Counted from the first letter of the stretch, positions 1-8,290 are shown. The stretch: 12,315 nt of DNA from Acanthaster planci (GCF_001949145.1 NW_019091600.1:323990-336304); one strand, 5' to 3'. Notes: a model not told the origin generated them from the letters alone. Numbers and translations are program-made.

Positions 1-1225
1 GCTGGGTCATTAAATGTGTACATGTATGTATTTGCCCTCCAATCTACTTGACATACTGGCTTACTGTACATGTACATGTATGCAAGGAATTCACTTGACA
101 CCTGTCTCAATTTCAATTATAACAATTTGAGACACACTCAGACTTTCAAACTGTACCCTGAAAAGTCGCCACACACAAAACTGACTACATACATGCATGT
201 CATCAGGGTCCTACACAGACAAAAATCACTCACTAGAATTAGGCAAGTTCACAGTCCCGACAAGTCTGGAGGAGGGAGGGACAAACAGGATCAAAAGAGC
301 TGGCCGCACTTAACCCCCTACTTCCTGTGCGTCACGTCAAATCCAGCCAAACAAGGTCAGGATGGAAGTAATTTGGTGAAGATGGTGGGCCAAGCTGTTG
401 CTATGTAGTCAATGTATGCTGGAGAAGAAACGGAAGGGAGAAGAGGAGACTGTAGGCCTCTTGTCAAGGGAAATCTAGCCAGGTCAGGCTGGACAGACAC
501 GGGAGGAAGGTATGGGATTGGAGATGCCTGACTGGCAATTTAACACTTTTAATGAATGGTATCTTGTCATTGTACACAGTTGGAATAAAGATAGTACTAA
601 AGGTTGCAATTCTCCCCACAATTTATTGTCAATGACTTTGTTGACAATTTATGGAAGATCAGTAACTCTTCACTTCGTTTCAAGAAAACAGGCATTTCAG
701 AACTAAGTCTGGATGCTGGCTCAACAGAAATGAAGTTGATACCAGAATTGGCTGCAACACGAGGCAAGCAAATAATATGTGCATGATTTATGATCTATAC
801 ATGTACTATTAACTTTATTTAACCTATTTTAAAGTTTTCATTCGTTTTTGATGGAATTTTTCTGATTGTTTTCTTTTACATGGAGATTTTCTTAGGGTTT
901 CTGAAATTCATCCTAATGTAACTTACTTGGCATTTTTACGAGAAATTCGCCAGAATCCGCAATATTTCAATGATACATCTGCTGTACAAAAATTGTGGGT
1001 TATGAACCCCACAGATGTAAACACTGGATACAGTCAATTGTACGGAACTCATTAACTCATGAAATATTGTAAGATTTTGGCAGGTTTGGAAGGAATACGA
1101 CAAAGATGACATCCTTCCACATACATTCCAATATCAAATTTATGAAAATACCAAAATGAATAATCATTTGTACTGTGAGGCAACCACAACCTTCATCTTT
1201 GAAACCTTGGAAGAACCTTAACCCA
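1..1225. other. Non-coding stretch, no gene recognised
   Basis: Only short open frames occur here (up to 112 codons from position 70), and none has recognisable protein features. Several TACATGTA-type palindromes lie near the left end, including a perfect 14-base palindrome at 67-80. A weak bulged hairpin spans 975-1018: ACATCTG (975-981) pairs with CAGATGT (1012-1018), with GTGGG/CCCAC-type pairing inside. Nothing else stands out. Confidence 0.6.
67..80. repeat. TACATGTACATGTA palindrome, best example of a local word family
   Basis: This is a perfect 14-base palindrome made of overlapping ACATGT units. Related words recur near 17-26, 798, 2048, 2923, 2970, 3101, 3238, 3533, 3557, 3684 and 4722, but become rare after about 4.8 kb. 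Such words are common in genomes of marine invertebrates. No function is implied. Confidence 0.7.
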
Positions 1226-1228
1226 AAC

Positions 1229-1534
1229 CATCCTCAATCCTTTTTTGAGGCTGTATGGCAAAGCTGTGTTGCTCATTGCAAAAGACGCATTATCCAAAGT
1301 AGAACTCATGTTGTTTAGGCTCCACCACGCACAAATTCATGCCCAGATTATGTACATCAAATCATCCATACTGCTCCAGGATACCCTTCACACTGCCTCG
1401 ACAAAATGTGCGGAATTGCAACAGTGTTCATCCCTCCATGGAACGTATCCAAGACATACTCAGAGGATTTGGGAGGATTGAGGCTTTACCCAATTTCTCC
1501 TTGGGGGTAGTTTGAGGATTTTGAAGGATTGAGG
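1229..1534. repeat. Cluster of GGATTGAGG-core repeats in direct and inverted orientation
   Basis: A 21-base unit at 1463-1483 (GAGGATTTGGGAGGATTGAGG) recurs at 1514-1534 with three differences. The opposite-strand version CATCCTCAATCCTT lies at about 1228-1241 and matches the reverse complement of the 1514-1534 copy at 13 of 14 positions. The arrangement resembles a ~300-bp element with subterminal inverted repeats, but no clear target duplication was found. The interior (1245-1460) has an open frame of 78 codons without recognisable features. Confidence 0.4.
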
Positions 1535-1536
1535 GT

Positions 1537-3037
1537 GTGTCCTAGCAAAAGGTGCCTGGGCAGTAGATGGTTAGGCTTAAGGATCACCTCCTGAAGCCTC
1601 AGATTATATATCTCTTACACGAACCTAAACATTTTGGATAGGTTTCAAGACAACTGAATACAACACGGTATATGGATCAATATTGGTACCTCTTGCTACA
1701 CGTATGTACTTCGGTGTAGCAGCACAGGAGTGGGGTAAGGTGGGTCAAGGGACATTTTAACCTTAGAACCCATTAGGTTCCTGTCAACAACTTCCTGTGT
1801 AGACTGCTGTGGCAAACAGGTTTTGCATGGGCTGCAATTTGTGTTGAAGACACCTAATACCCTTTTGGATTTCGTGTGAATCAACACTGGCTGAAAAGGT
1901 CAGCGGTCAGCATGAGCGCTTTTATCAAGGGGCAGGTGTCACATTCATTGACCTTCCAATGAAGATGAAAACACTGCTTAACAGATGCACTAAGCAGAAA
2001 TTATCAGAATATCTGTCACATGTACTACACAACCATCTGTGCTTAGCATACATGTAAGGCCTCCCCCCATGAGATTAGCTCTTGGTCCTACAAGAATGTC
2101 ATGCTTTACTGAACAAGTCCTTACACAACTTTTACTTTCGACAGGATGATCAGGGTTGGCAATATTAAATAAAAGTTGAGTTTGACAACTACAGCACCGG
2201 AAGCCTTTTTTCTGACATGGCTGTATTGTTCTACATGCACAAAAACATGCAATAATTTACCTTGTGTACACTGCAACACTTTCAACATTTTTTCTACTTT
2301 TTTCCTGATGTGAAGAGTCAATTATGGGCATGTACCAGTACGTGACCAGCTCTGGAAAAACCTCGTTACTATTTTCCATTACACAGTATGGTTCTACAAC
2401 ATCAAAAAATTTCATTTCAACTGTAACATTTTCATTTTTCAAGTTCCATATCTTTGTCAGATTTTATCTAAACACACATCAAATGAAAGTTTGTTCTGTT
2501 GTTTACACGTAAATTACAGTGATCCCCAAATCCAATTTTGAATTTTCACCCCGAGTGTTTGGTTTTGCTTGAGCCAGTTACGTATAATTATTCATACTGT
2601 CTATGTACTTGTACATTCATAAAGCAAGGCACAAGTAGACAAGAAACGTCAGAAGTGATTTAAATCAAAACATTCCACAGATTAACAATTCACTAAGTAA
2701 CCTGTGACAACTTTGCCTAAGTGACTCCTGGGTAGGTAAACTCATTCACCATGTTCATTGCATATGGCCAATCTGGTTGCTATGCATACATAAAGTGATG
2801 ATGATCCATCACTAGGGAATGTGCAGTGACACAGGTCAATATCATTTCACCAGCACCTTCCCAGCTTCCCTCGTGCTGGCAAATGTTTCCTGGCATGTAA
2901 AATGGTCAATTGCCTCGTAGCTACATGTAGGTGGTCAATATTTATTGCGTATAGTTGTCCATGTATGCACATGTACATGACCATGGCAGAAAAGAGTCAT
3001 CTGCACATGGGCAGTGCACATGATATAATGACATGTG
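1537..3037. other. Non-coding stretch with minor hairpins
   Basis: No gene is recognised. Two small hairpins were seen. TGCTACAC (1694-1701) pairs with GTGTAGCA (1714-1721) over a 12-nt loop. CTGCTTA (1974-1980) pairs with TAAGCAG (1991-1997) over a 10-nt loop. Open frames of about 60-66 codons on either strand look random. Confidence 0.5.
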
Positions 3038-3053
3038 AGGTCAAGTCAGGTCA
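3038..3053 (+). promoter_or_regulatory. Perfect AGGTCA direct repeat with 4-nt spacer (DR4), candidate nuclear receptor site
   Basis: Two exact AGGTCA half-sites (3038-3043 and 3048-3053) are separated by AGTC. In animals the DR4 arrangement is the classical binding geometry for RXR heterodimers of the thyroid-receptor/LXR type. Whether the site is occupied or drives any gene cannot be told from the sequence, and no promoter was recognised nearby. Confidence 0.4.
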
Positions 3054-3316
3054 CAACTTGCATGCCATTTTGAATGCAGTAATACAAGTCGCAATATGCC
3101 CTACATGTATAGGAGCCCTTGGAATAGACCATATTCACAGGAAAGTCATTTGGGATCATGTTCCCTATATCTATCTTATTTGACACAGTCTGTTGAATAG
3201 AGTGATGCCTGACTACTTCGGGTTCCAAGCCTCACTTCTACATGTATATTTTTATGTGACTAAAAACCAAGTACTTGTACCTCCAAGGTAATCCTCAAAC
3301 TCTCCTTGTACATCAA

Positions 3317-3490
3317 GGGCATATCTAATAGGCCTATTATTGAGGCCATTTTGAGGGTGAAATCTGACGTTCTTGTTAGGCTGTTACATTTCATATATGT
3401 ATCCCTGCCGATCTGCTTGGGCCCTATCACCAGATCACGTTCCAATCTTAAAATGGCAGTAAATGAGGTCCAAGTTACTCAGACTAGAAA
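3317..3490. repeat. Diverged dispersed repeat, copy 1
   Basis: This segment aligns with 4436-4575 in direct orientation. Both begin with GGGCATAT (3317-3324 and 4436-4443) and share an exact 13-mer GGGTGAAATCTGA (3355-3367 and 4467-4479). They then show patchy matches such as GATCACGTTCCAA against GATCATGTCCAA, followed by a shared AGTTA. Copy 1 also carries a 14-base palindrome (3326-3339) where copy 2 has unrelated sequence. Overlapping open frames read through it but have no recognisable protein features. Confidence 0.45.
3326..3339. repeat. Perfect 14-bp palindrome TAATAGGCCTATTA
   Basis: The sequence equals its own reverse complement. It falls inside the part of the dispersed repeat that differs between the two copies. 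AGGCCT-centred palindromes also occur at 6790-6799. Confidence 0.8.
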
Positions 3491-4435
3491 GAGGTGCTAT
3501 ATTCCAAAACTATATGACCATTTGAGCATTTACATGTACATGGAACTAGGTTATGTATGTACATGTACACATGGACCATTCTACAATTAACTGGGAAGTG
3601 GTTACAGGCTCTCAACCCTAACCCCCTAGGGCGTATGTAAAAATCATATCGAAATTGGAAGATTTGGGACCGTTAGAGATGTGTACATGTAAGTGCCCAT
3701 GACTTGTATCTGTTGGGTGTGCTTGATTTATTAGCAAGATCATGTCACACAATCATATTGTGCTAGTATCGAGTTGATCTTGACCCTGTGTGAAATTTCC
3801 AACTTCCATTTTTGAATAATTTTCCACAACTGCAAACTACAAAGAAAAAGCAACTGTCTGAAGGTGAAATTATAACGGGTTCTACACAGCTACATATTAC
3901 TGATGTATGTAAACTAAACAAGATATTGAGCAATTACGCTCAACGAACAAGCACAATATTTATTTACCATCCACACAAAAAGGGGCCTCGTGTTTAAACC
4001 ATTTCCTAAATCAATTTTTCAATTCACACCCCTGCCCTGATTTTCAGATTTTTTTTACATTTTATAGTTTTTGAATGTGTGGTTTTTCTCCAAAAATTTG
4101 CGAGACAACTTCCTCATTGCCAACCCCCTACCCTAATTATGCTGTTATCCTGCTAAATCCAACGACATCCGACAGTTACAAAAGTATGAAGCCTGCTAAA
4201 CCAAACAGAATCCCAGAGCTAAAACAAATAGCCTGTTCACTGCTCACAGCAACAAAATCCATCAAAAACTACCAACTGTTGGATATTGCTGGGTTCAGCA
4301 TTATGCTAAATGCCATTTGTCATTGTTAGTCTGAGTCACTAGGACTTTACGAATCGTCCCTTTTAATATTTTCTTCCCATGTGAGTAACCTTGCCACCAT
4401 CATCGGAATCTTGAATTCCTACTGAATCCCAAAGT
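3491..4435. other. Non-coding stretch, no gene recognised
   Basis: Open frames of 61 and 84 codons (from 3812 and 4075) look random in composition. TACATGTA words occur near 3533, 3557 and 3684. Nothing else stands out. Confidence 0.5.
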
Positions 4436-4575
4436 GGGCATATTACACAGTTTTAGGACTGTTTGGGGGTGAAATCTGAAGATTTTGATCCACGGTAGGA
4501 TCTCAGACTCTACAGTTGCCGATCATGTCCAAATACAACCAGAGGCGATATGAAGAGTCACAGTTAATAGGTCAT
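4436..4575. repeat. Diverged dispersed repeat, copy 2
   Basis: This is the shorter partner of 3317-3490. It shares the GGGCATAT start, the exact 13-mer GGGTGAAATCTGA at 4467-4479 and weaker downstream matches to about 4575. It lacks the AGGCCT palindrome seen in copy 1. Confidence 0.45.
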
Positions 4576-4619
4576 CTTATAGTCGATTACCATGACCTTG
4601 ATATGGTTGATGTGATATC

Positions 4620-4710
4620 GATGTTGGGTACCCTCAGAACTGTGGGATTTGTTGTCCGCTAAGCATGGCAGGCAACTAACCCCACAGTTCTGGGGGCAGA
4701 CGTTGGGTAC
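4620..4710. repeat. Hairpin with 16-bp stem framed by 12-bp direct repeats (mini-foldback or small-RNA-precursor-like)
   Basis: Positions 4631-4646 pair with 4681-4696 across 16 positions. Fifteen are Watson-Crick pairs and one is T-G (4634/4693). Inside the loop GTTGTC (4651-4656) can pair with GGCAAC (4671-4676), giving a ~66-nt fold with a 14-nt terminal loop. Immediately outside, GATGTTGGGTAC (4620-4631) and GACGTTGGGTAC (4699-4710) are direct repeats matching at 11 of 12 positions, as a target duplication would look. Size and shape also suit a microRNA precursor. The two readings cannot be separated from sequence alone. Confidence 0.6.
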
Positions 4711-4753
4711 AATCAGTTGACACATGTACATGTATGTTAGCCCCTAATATGGT

Positions 4754-4800
4754 TCATATACCGTACTACCTCAATCATGGAGGTAGTCCAGTATCTATGA
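4754..4800. repeat. Imperfect hairpin with ACTACCTC/GAGGTAGT stem
   Basis: ACTACCTC (4765-4772) pairs perfectly with GAGGTAGT (4780-4787) over a 7-nt loop. Beyond two mismatches, ATAC (4758-4761) pairs with GTAT (4791-4794). Past a 2-nt bulge, TCAT (4754-4757) pairs with ATGA (4797-4800). It starts 44 bases after the previous foldback. Confidence 0.6.
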
Positions 4801-5633
4801 GTCACCATAATTCTCACACTTAGTACGTTGACCAAAATTGGTTCTTAAATAAACTTAATTTCTAATGGCTTCATTCTAAATAATTAAGGTTTGACTAAAA
4901 TCCTACATGGAATATATCATAAAGCATATCGAATGTCATTGAAGCAGCAGGAACAACGCCGTCTGCAAACGAGTCAGATCAGCTGTAGTAAACCTTACGT
5001 CACCAAAATTCACCTACAGAAGGTACGTTGCAAACGTCATTTTATGAGGCACTGGTAACGCCTACTTCTGAAAAATCTGCCAGTTCATGTCTCTTTGAAT
5101 GAAGAATTATTTTTTGCATTAATTGCTTTAGTGTAGCGATGTTGGACGTCTAAAACTGATCGTGAGTGAACAATGATCATTTGTTCATTTTGTAGACAAT
5201 TCCAAACAGTTAATTTTTGTATTTAGTCTGTAAAGTCAAACACTATGCTCTGCAGACATTTTTCCTGAACTCTCACTGGAAAAGCTTTTAATTTGCACGT
5301 AGCTGCAGAAAGAAAAATGCCAAAGTGATGATCGATCATCGGCAGTAAATTTCAAGAGTTTCAAGACGAGAAAGTTGGATGCCCAAATATTTGTATGCAC
5401 GAATTTAGGGTACTCCATGATATATGAGCTACACTATGGGGCTATAGTGAAATGAATGATCACCTGATCTTTGCACAATCAGTCATCTTACTGCATCAGT
5501 AATCAATAATTCCACAATCATTCAATTAGCTTTTCTTTCTAATTTAATTTATGGTTGCAAATGATTGTTTCAAAAATGAGAAGTTCAGTCTAAATGACAT
5601 TTCATGCTGGATCAACAAATTGGTGGGCGATAG
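4801..5633. other. Non-coding stretch with two short palindromes
   Basis: No gene is recognised. Positions 5167-5187 form a near-palindrome (TGAACAA...TTGTTCA around TGATCA). Positions 5328-5341 are a perfect 14-base palindrome (GATGATCGATCATC). Both centre on TGATCA/GATCGATC words. CpG is locally more frequent at 4955-5060. Confidence 0.5.
5328..5341. repeat. Perfect 14-bp palindrome GATGATCGATCATC
   Basis: The sequence is identical to its reverse complement. ATCGAT-type words also mark the element that starts about 300 bases downstream, but no wider similarity was seen. Confidence 0.75.
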
Positions 5634-6356
5634 TCCAGAATTAGGTACTGTCGATATTGTATTTTGGCCGATACTAATGCATCGGTTTTTTAATATCGAT
5701 ATTATCGATATGTCAAATTTTATTCATCTTAAATTTCAAGGTATTATAACAGGCATGAATTGTTGGTAAACTGTTCTCAGGGTATACCCCTATACCGCAA
5801 TGGTGTGATCCAATTCACTTTGGCGACATGTTCTAGCATCCGTACTGTGTACGTTGCCTACATGGGATGAGATACACGCTGTCACGCGTAGTGATATCAT
5901 CAGCATGTGGTGCTAGTCTACGTATGTTTGGTTAGTAAATAATTCTCTATTTGGGAAGATAAATTTTGTGATAGTTTCGAGGAAAAGTGTATGCAAATTA
6001 CTGAGTGCGAGACTGAGATAGGTGACTGAATTTGTCGCCGTATGTCGCCGTATAAGCTGCCCTGAGTATATGCTGCAGGGACATCTTTCACTCAGCATGA
6101 GAACTGACATAAGCCGTAGCTTACTGAAAATTACGGTAATGCCCTGATGCACTTTAATATTTTGTTATAAAGTTTGTTCCTCAGTAGGAATATTTTCAAT
6201 GTATTTTTCAATATCGATGTTTTCGAAGTTTCAATATTTCTTCAAAATCTGATATTTTTGATATCAGATATTGATATTACCAAGTAAATAACATCGGCGA
6301 CATCGATATCAAACCCATATCAATATATTTGATATATCGACGATACTCATCCAGAA
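5634..6356. mobile_element. Candidate non-autonomous DNA transposon with ATCGATAT-rich ends
   Basis: GTACTGTCGATAT (5645-5657) matches the reverse complement of 6334-6346 at 11 of 13 positions, as terminal inverted repeats would. TCCAGAA occurs just outside both ends (5634-5640 and 6350-6356), a possible 7-base target duplication. Both end regions are dense in ATCGATAT/GATATC words: 5690-5711 at the left and 6207-6340 at the right. The right end includes a perfect stem ATCTGATAT (6247-6255) with ATATCAGAT (6261-6269). The centre carries a perfect 10-base tandem (GTCGCCGTAT, 6034-6053) and moderate CpG. No transposase frame is present, so it would need a helper in trans. The superfamily cannot be assigned, and the boundaries are an inference. 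Confidence 0.45.
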
Positions 6357-6841
6357 ATGGCTGGTTATACCAAACACTGACATAACAATGCTCTCTGAAC
6401 ACCATGCAGTACCATGTGAATTTCCAATTCCATGTCCCTGCTCTGTAATCTGAAGTCCTTGATCTACTTTCATGGCTTTGGATTGATTGTTTAGACCTAC
6501 ATAAATGATGTACCCTAACATGGCCCACTTTCATTTTTTGCCTCTCGTGTCTTACCAGAGCTATATTTTTACCCCTATTATTCTGTTTTATAAATCTCAG
6601 TTTTGTGTATCTGCTAAAAACTTCTGATGACATTTTATTTTTTTCCGACACACAAAATGAACGCTTTTAGATTGTGCACAAAAATATGAAAATAATTTAA
6701 TTTTCTGACATGCTTGTGGACTGGTATGTGAGCAGAGGGAAAGATGCTTTACAAGAATTTATCAACTTTAAGAACTTTGAAAATGTTTAGGCCTAGGCCC
6801 ATGTGGGATTTTCTGAGTATTTTTCTAGTGCACCACGTTAG
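6357..6841. other. Non-coding stretch between two repeat elements
   Basis: The longest open frame of the window (minus strand, 124 codons, 6277-6651) covers much of this stretch. It runs into the transposon end, has no recognisable domain and shows no protein-like pattern. The palindrome GGCCTAGGCC lies at 6790-6799. Positions 6770-6841 may be a very diverged outward extension of the inverted repeat that follows. Confidence 0.4.
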
Positions 6842-7232
6842 GGAACACTCAGCTGGATAAGCCATTTGCGAGTTAAATTTGAATAAAATCTGGTACACTG
6901 AGTTATCTGATTGCACATAAACATAACAATTTGAATTCCCCAGACTTAAGGCACTGTTGCTATACCTCTTGATTCGGGGCAAGCTTTCGCACATCGACCA
7001 CTATCTCTGGAATGGACTGGTTCCTTTGTGCCCTTCTTTTCCATTGAGAACAGTGTATTGTTGTAAGACGTCTCTTATGTAACTAAGGAACTTGCCTCGA
7101 ATCACGAGGTACAGCAACAATGGCTTTAGTATGGAGAATTCCAATTGTTATATTCACGTGAATTTAAAGAACTCAGTGTACCAGACTTTATTCAAGTTTA
7201 ACTCGCAAAAGGCTTATTCCAGCCCAATTTCC
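6842..7232. repeat. Long imperfect inverted repeat, arms of ~142 bp (foldback/MITE-like)
   Basis: The left arm 6842-6983 aligns with the reverse complement of 7091-7232 along its full length, at about 80% by eye. Conserved blocks include TTGCGAGTTAAA, TCTGGTACACTGAGTT, ATAACAATT and the inner end GATTCGGGGCAAG against GATTCGAGGCAAG. The least conserved block lies around 6905-6920. The ~107-bp spacer (6984-7090) shows no clear pairing or coding potential. Long diverged arms around a short spacer are typical of an old foldback transposon or an inverted duplication. No target duplication could be fixed, because similarity fades gradually outward. Confidence 0.85.
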
Positions 7233-7315
7233 AGACACCGACATTGTTAGATTTCTGATGAAATTTCAGGACACTGAAACTGTTCACAAAGGTTCAACAC
7301 AATGTATCTTGGGGT

Positions 7316-7346
7316 AATACTAGTACTAGTTACTAGTACCAGTATT
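7316..7346. repeat. 31-bp near-perfect palindrome of ACTAGT units
   Basis: AATACTAGTACTAGT (7316-7330) and ACTAGTACCAGTATT (7332-7346) are inverted copies with one mismatch, separated by a single T. The core consists of repeated TACTAGTA words. It lies between two larger inverted repeats. Confidence 0.85.
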
Positions 7347-7391
7347 TAACCAGATGAGTTTTGAGTTTTTCAATGAAAAGGTTTGGCAAAT

Positions 7392-7478
7392 GCTAGCTCT
7401 ACTGAGTGGAGCATTAGTATTTTTTCTTTTACGAATTTTGAGGAATAATAATGCTCCACTCAGTAGTACAGAGCTAGC
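7392..7478. repeat. Inverted repeat with 30/35-bp arms and CCACTCAGTAGT core
   Basis: The left arm (7392-7421) and the reverse complement of the right arm (7444-7478) share GCTAGCTCT and then ACTGAGTGGAGCATTA exactly. A 5-base insertion in the right arm separates the two blocks. After one mismatch TATT also matches. The spacer is 22 bases. Open frames on both strands run through the structure (7354-7596 plus, 7326-7586 minus). Both contain LLSGAL and NAPLS-like peptides simply because the DNA is palindromic, so this does not argue for coding. Confidence 0.85.
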
Positions 7479-7756
7479 TAAGGCCATAAACAGGCCCTCA
7501 GATAGGTATCTGGATAATAATGATTGTAAAAAATATGCAACTTGCATGACATTGACACAGGCCTGTGAGCTTCCACGTACGGTCATGGCGGCCTAACTTT
7601 AGTCGTGTTTTTTGACGGGACAAAGTCCGATTTGGGCATGCATGATTTACTTACAAAGACTCTTCAACCATCAGAACGAATGCTGGGCTTTTGAAAAAAA
7701 AGGCAAAAAAATCGAACACTGCTTTTAGATGAATTTCTTTCTGACCTATGCTTAAC

Positions 7757-7814
7757 CACTCAGTAGTTCGAAGTGTCGACTAGTTGTGTACTTACGTCAG
7801 CGCAGCTGAGTGGA
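7757..7814. repeat. Second inverted pair of the CCACTCAG core
   Basis: CCACTCAG at 7757-7764 and its reverse complement CTGAGTGG at 7807-7814 face each other over a 42-base loop. The left copy extends to CCACTCAGTAGT, a word also present in the 7392-7478 structure, and is preceded by TGCT in both places. This suggests a diverged partial copy of the same element. Confidence 0.45.
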
Positions 7815-8260
7815 GTTCGCATGCACTGTACTATTCATCACCGTCACTGCACTGGCGCGCAGTGGTACATGGTAGTGTCTGCTTATTTTTTTCACGAGAA
7901 CCAGAGAGGGCGCCATTGTCGATTCGTGCACCGATCGTAGCTGTGGGTGTAGTCATTAATTCAAGCCCCATTGAAAACAGTGTACAATCAGCATTGTTCG
8001 GGGTCCAATAACATGCGTACCAACATCCCTGAGGTATCTGAAACACACGTTTATTTATTCTATGGTCCCTAATCTTTCACGTTCTTTTCAATTTTCTGGG
8101 GGTTAACGGATTACATTTTGAGTTATTCCCACAAAACAAAACTACCCCCCGAAAAGTTATTTCTCCGATGTCTGCTTGCAGCCATTTTTCAATTGACAAC
8201 CTTCAACTCTCGCGGGCCGTAGGCCAGGCAAGATATGGGACGGAGGGGTACCCCGCCCCC
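7768..8260. other. Locally CpG-rich, GC-richer stretch
   Basis: About 14 CpG dinucleotides lie between 7768 and 7938, and six more between 8161 and 8260, in a window that is otherwise CpG-poor. A smaller patch precedes it at 7575-7625. In invertebrates with mosaic methylation such patches mark unmethylated regulatory DNA or young insertions. An open frame of about 75 codons covers part of it on each strand, but neither has recognisable features. Confidence 0.4.
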
Positions 8261-8290
8261 TTACCTGTCCAATCCCTATACATACTATAG
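8123..8290 (-). promoter_or_regulatory. Weak candidate promoter and first coding exon on the minus strand
   Basis: Read on the minus strand, in order: a TATA-like stretch (around 8289-8276), a consensus-quality splice donor ACAG|GTAAGG (boundary 8265/8264), a GC box GGGGGCGGGG (8260-8251), then an ATG at 8185-8183 in favourable context (AAAAATGG). The ATG opens a 20-codon frame beginning MAASRHRRNN and ending with a stop at 8125-8123. A real coding exon would need a donor before that stop. The only candidate seen (GGG|GTAGTT) is weak. The GC box and the donor suggest different gene models, and no downstream exon was recognised. Confidence 0.15.

Noticed and set aside
70-408. 112-codon open frame on the plus strand
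   Set aside because: It starts inside a TACATGTA repeat, has low-complexity composition and no recognisable family.
580-600. AATAAA polyadenylation-type words
   Set aside because: They are frequent by chance in AT-rich DNA and are not preceded by any coding sequence here.
3306-3590. 94-codon open frame on the plus strand
   Set aside because: It overlaps a dispersed repeat, and the second repeat copy does not preserve the frame.
4984-5003. TTACGTCA and similar bZIP half-sites (also near 7792 and 9389)
   Set aside because: Short words expected by chance, with no clustering or promoter context.
6034-6053. Perfect 10-base tandem duplication GTCGCCGTAT
   Set aside because: Only two units, with no spacers or further copies. 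It is not a CRISPR or satellite array, just a local duplication.
6277-6651. 124-codon open frame on the minus strand, the longest in the window
   Set aside because: It has no recognisable domain, runs into the candidate transposon end and shows no splice or conservation hint. Such a length is plausible by chance in six frames of 12 kb.
7899-7914. CCAGAGAGGGCGCC, similar to a CTCF core
   Set aside because: The AGRKGGC part fits, but the upstream CCASY part is one base out of register. A single imperfect match is not enough.
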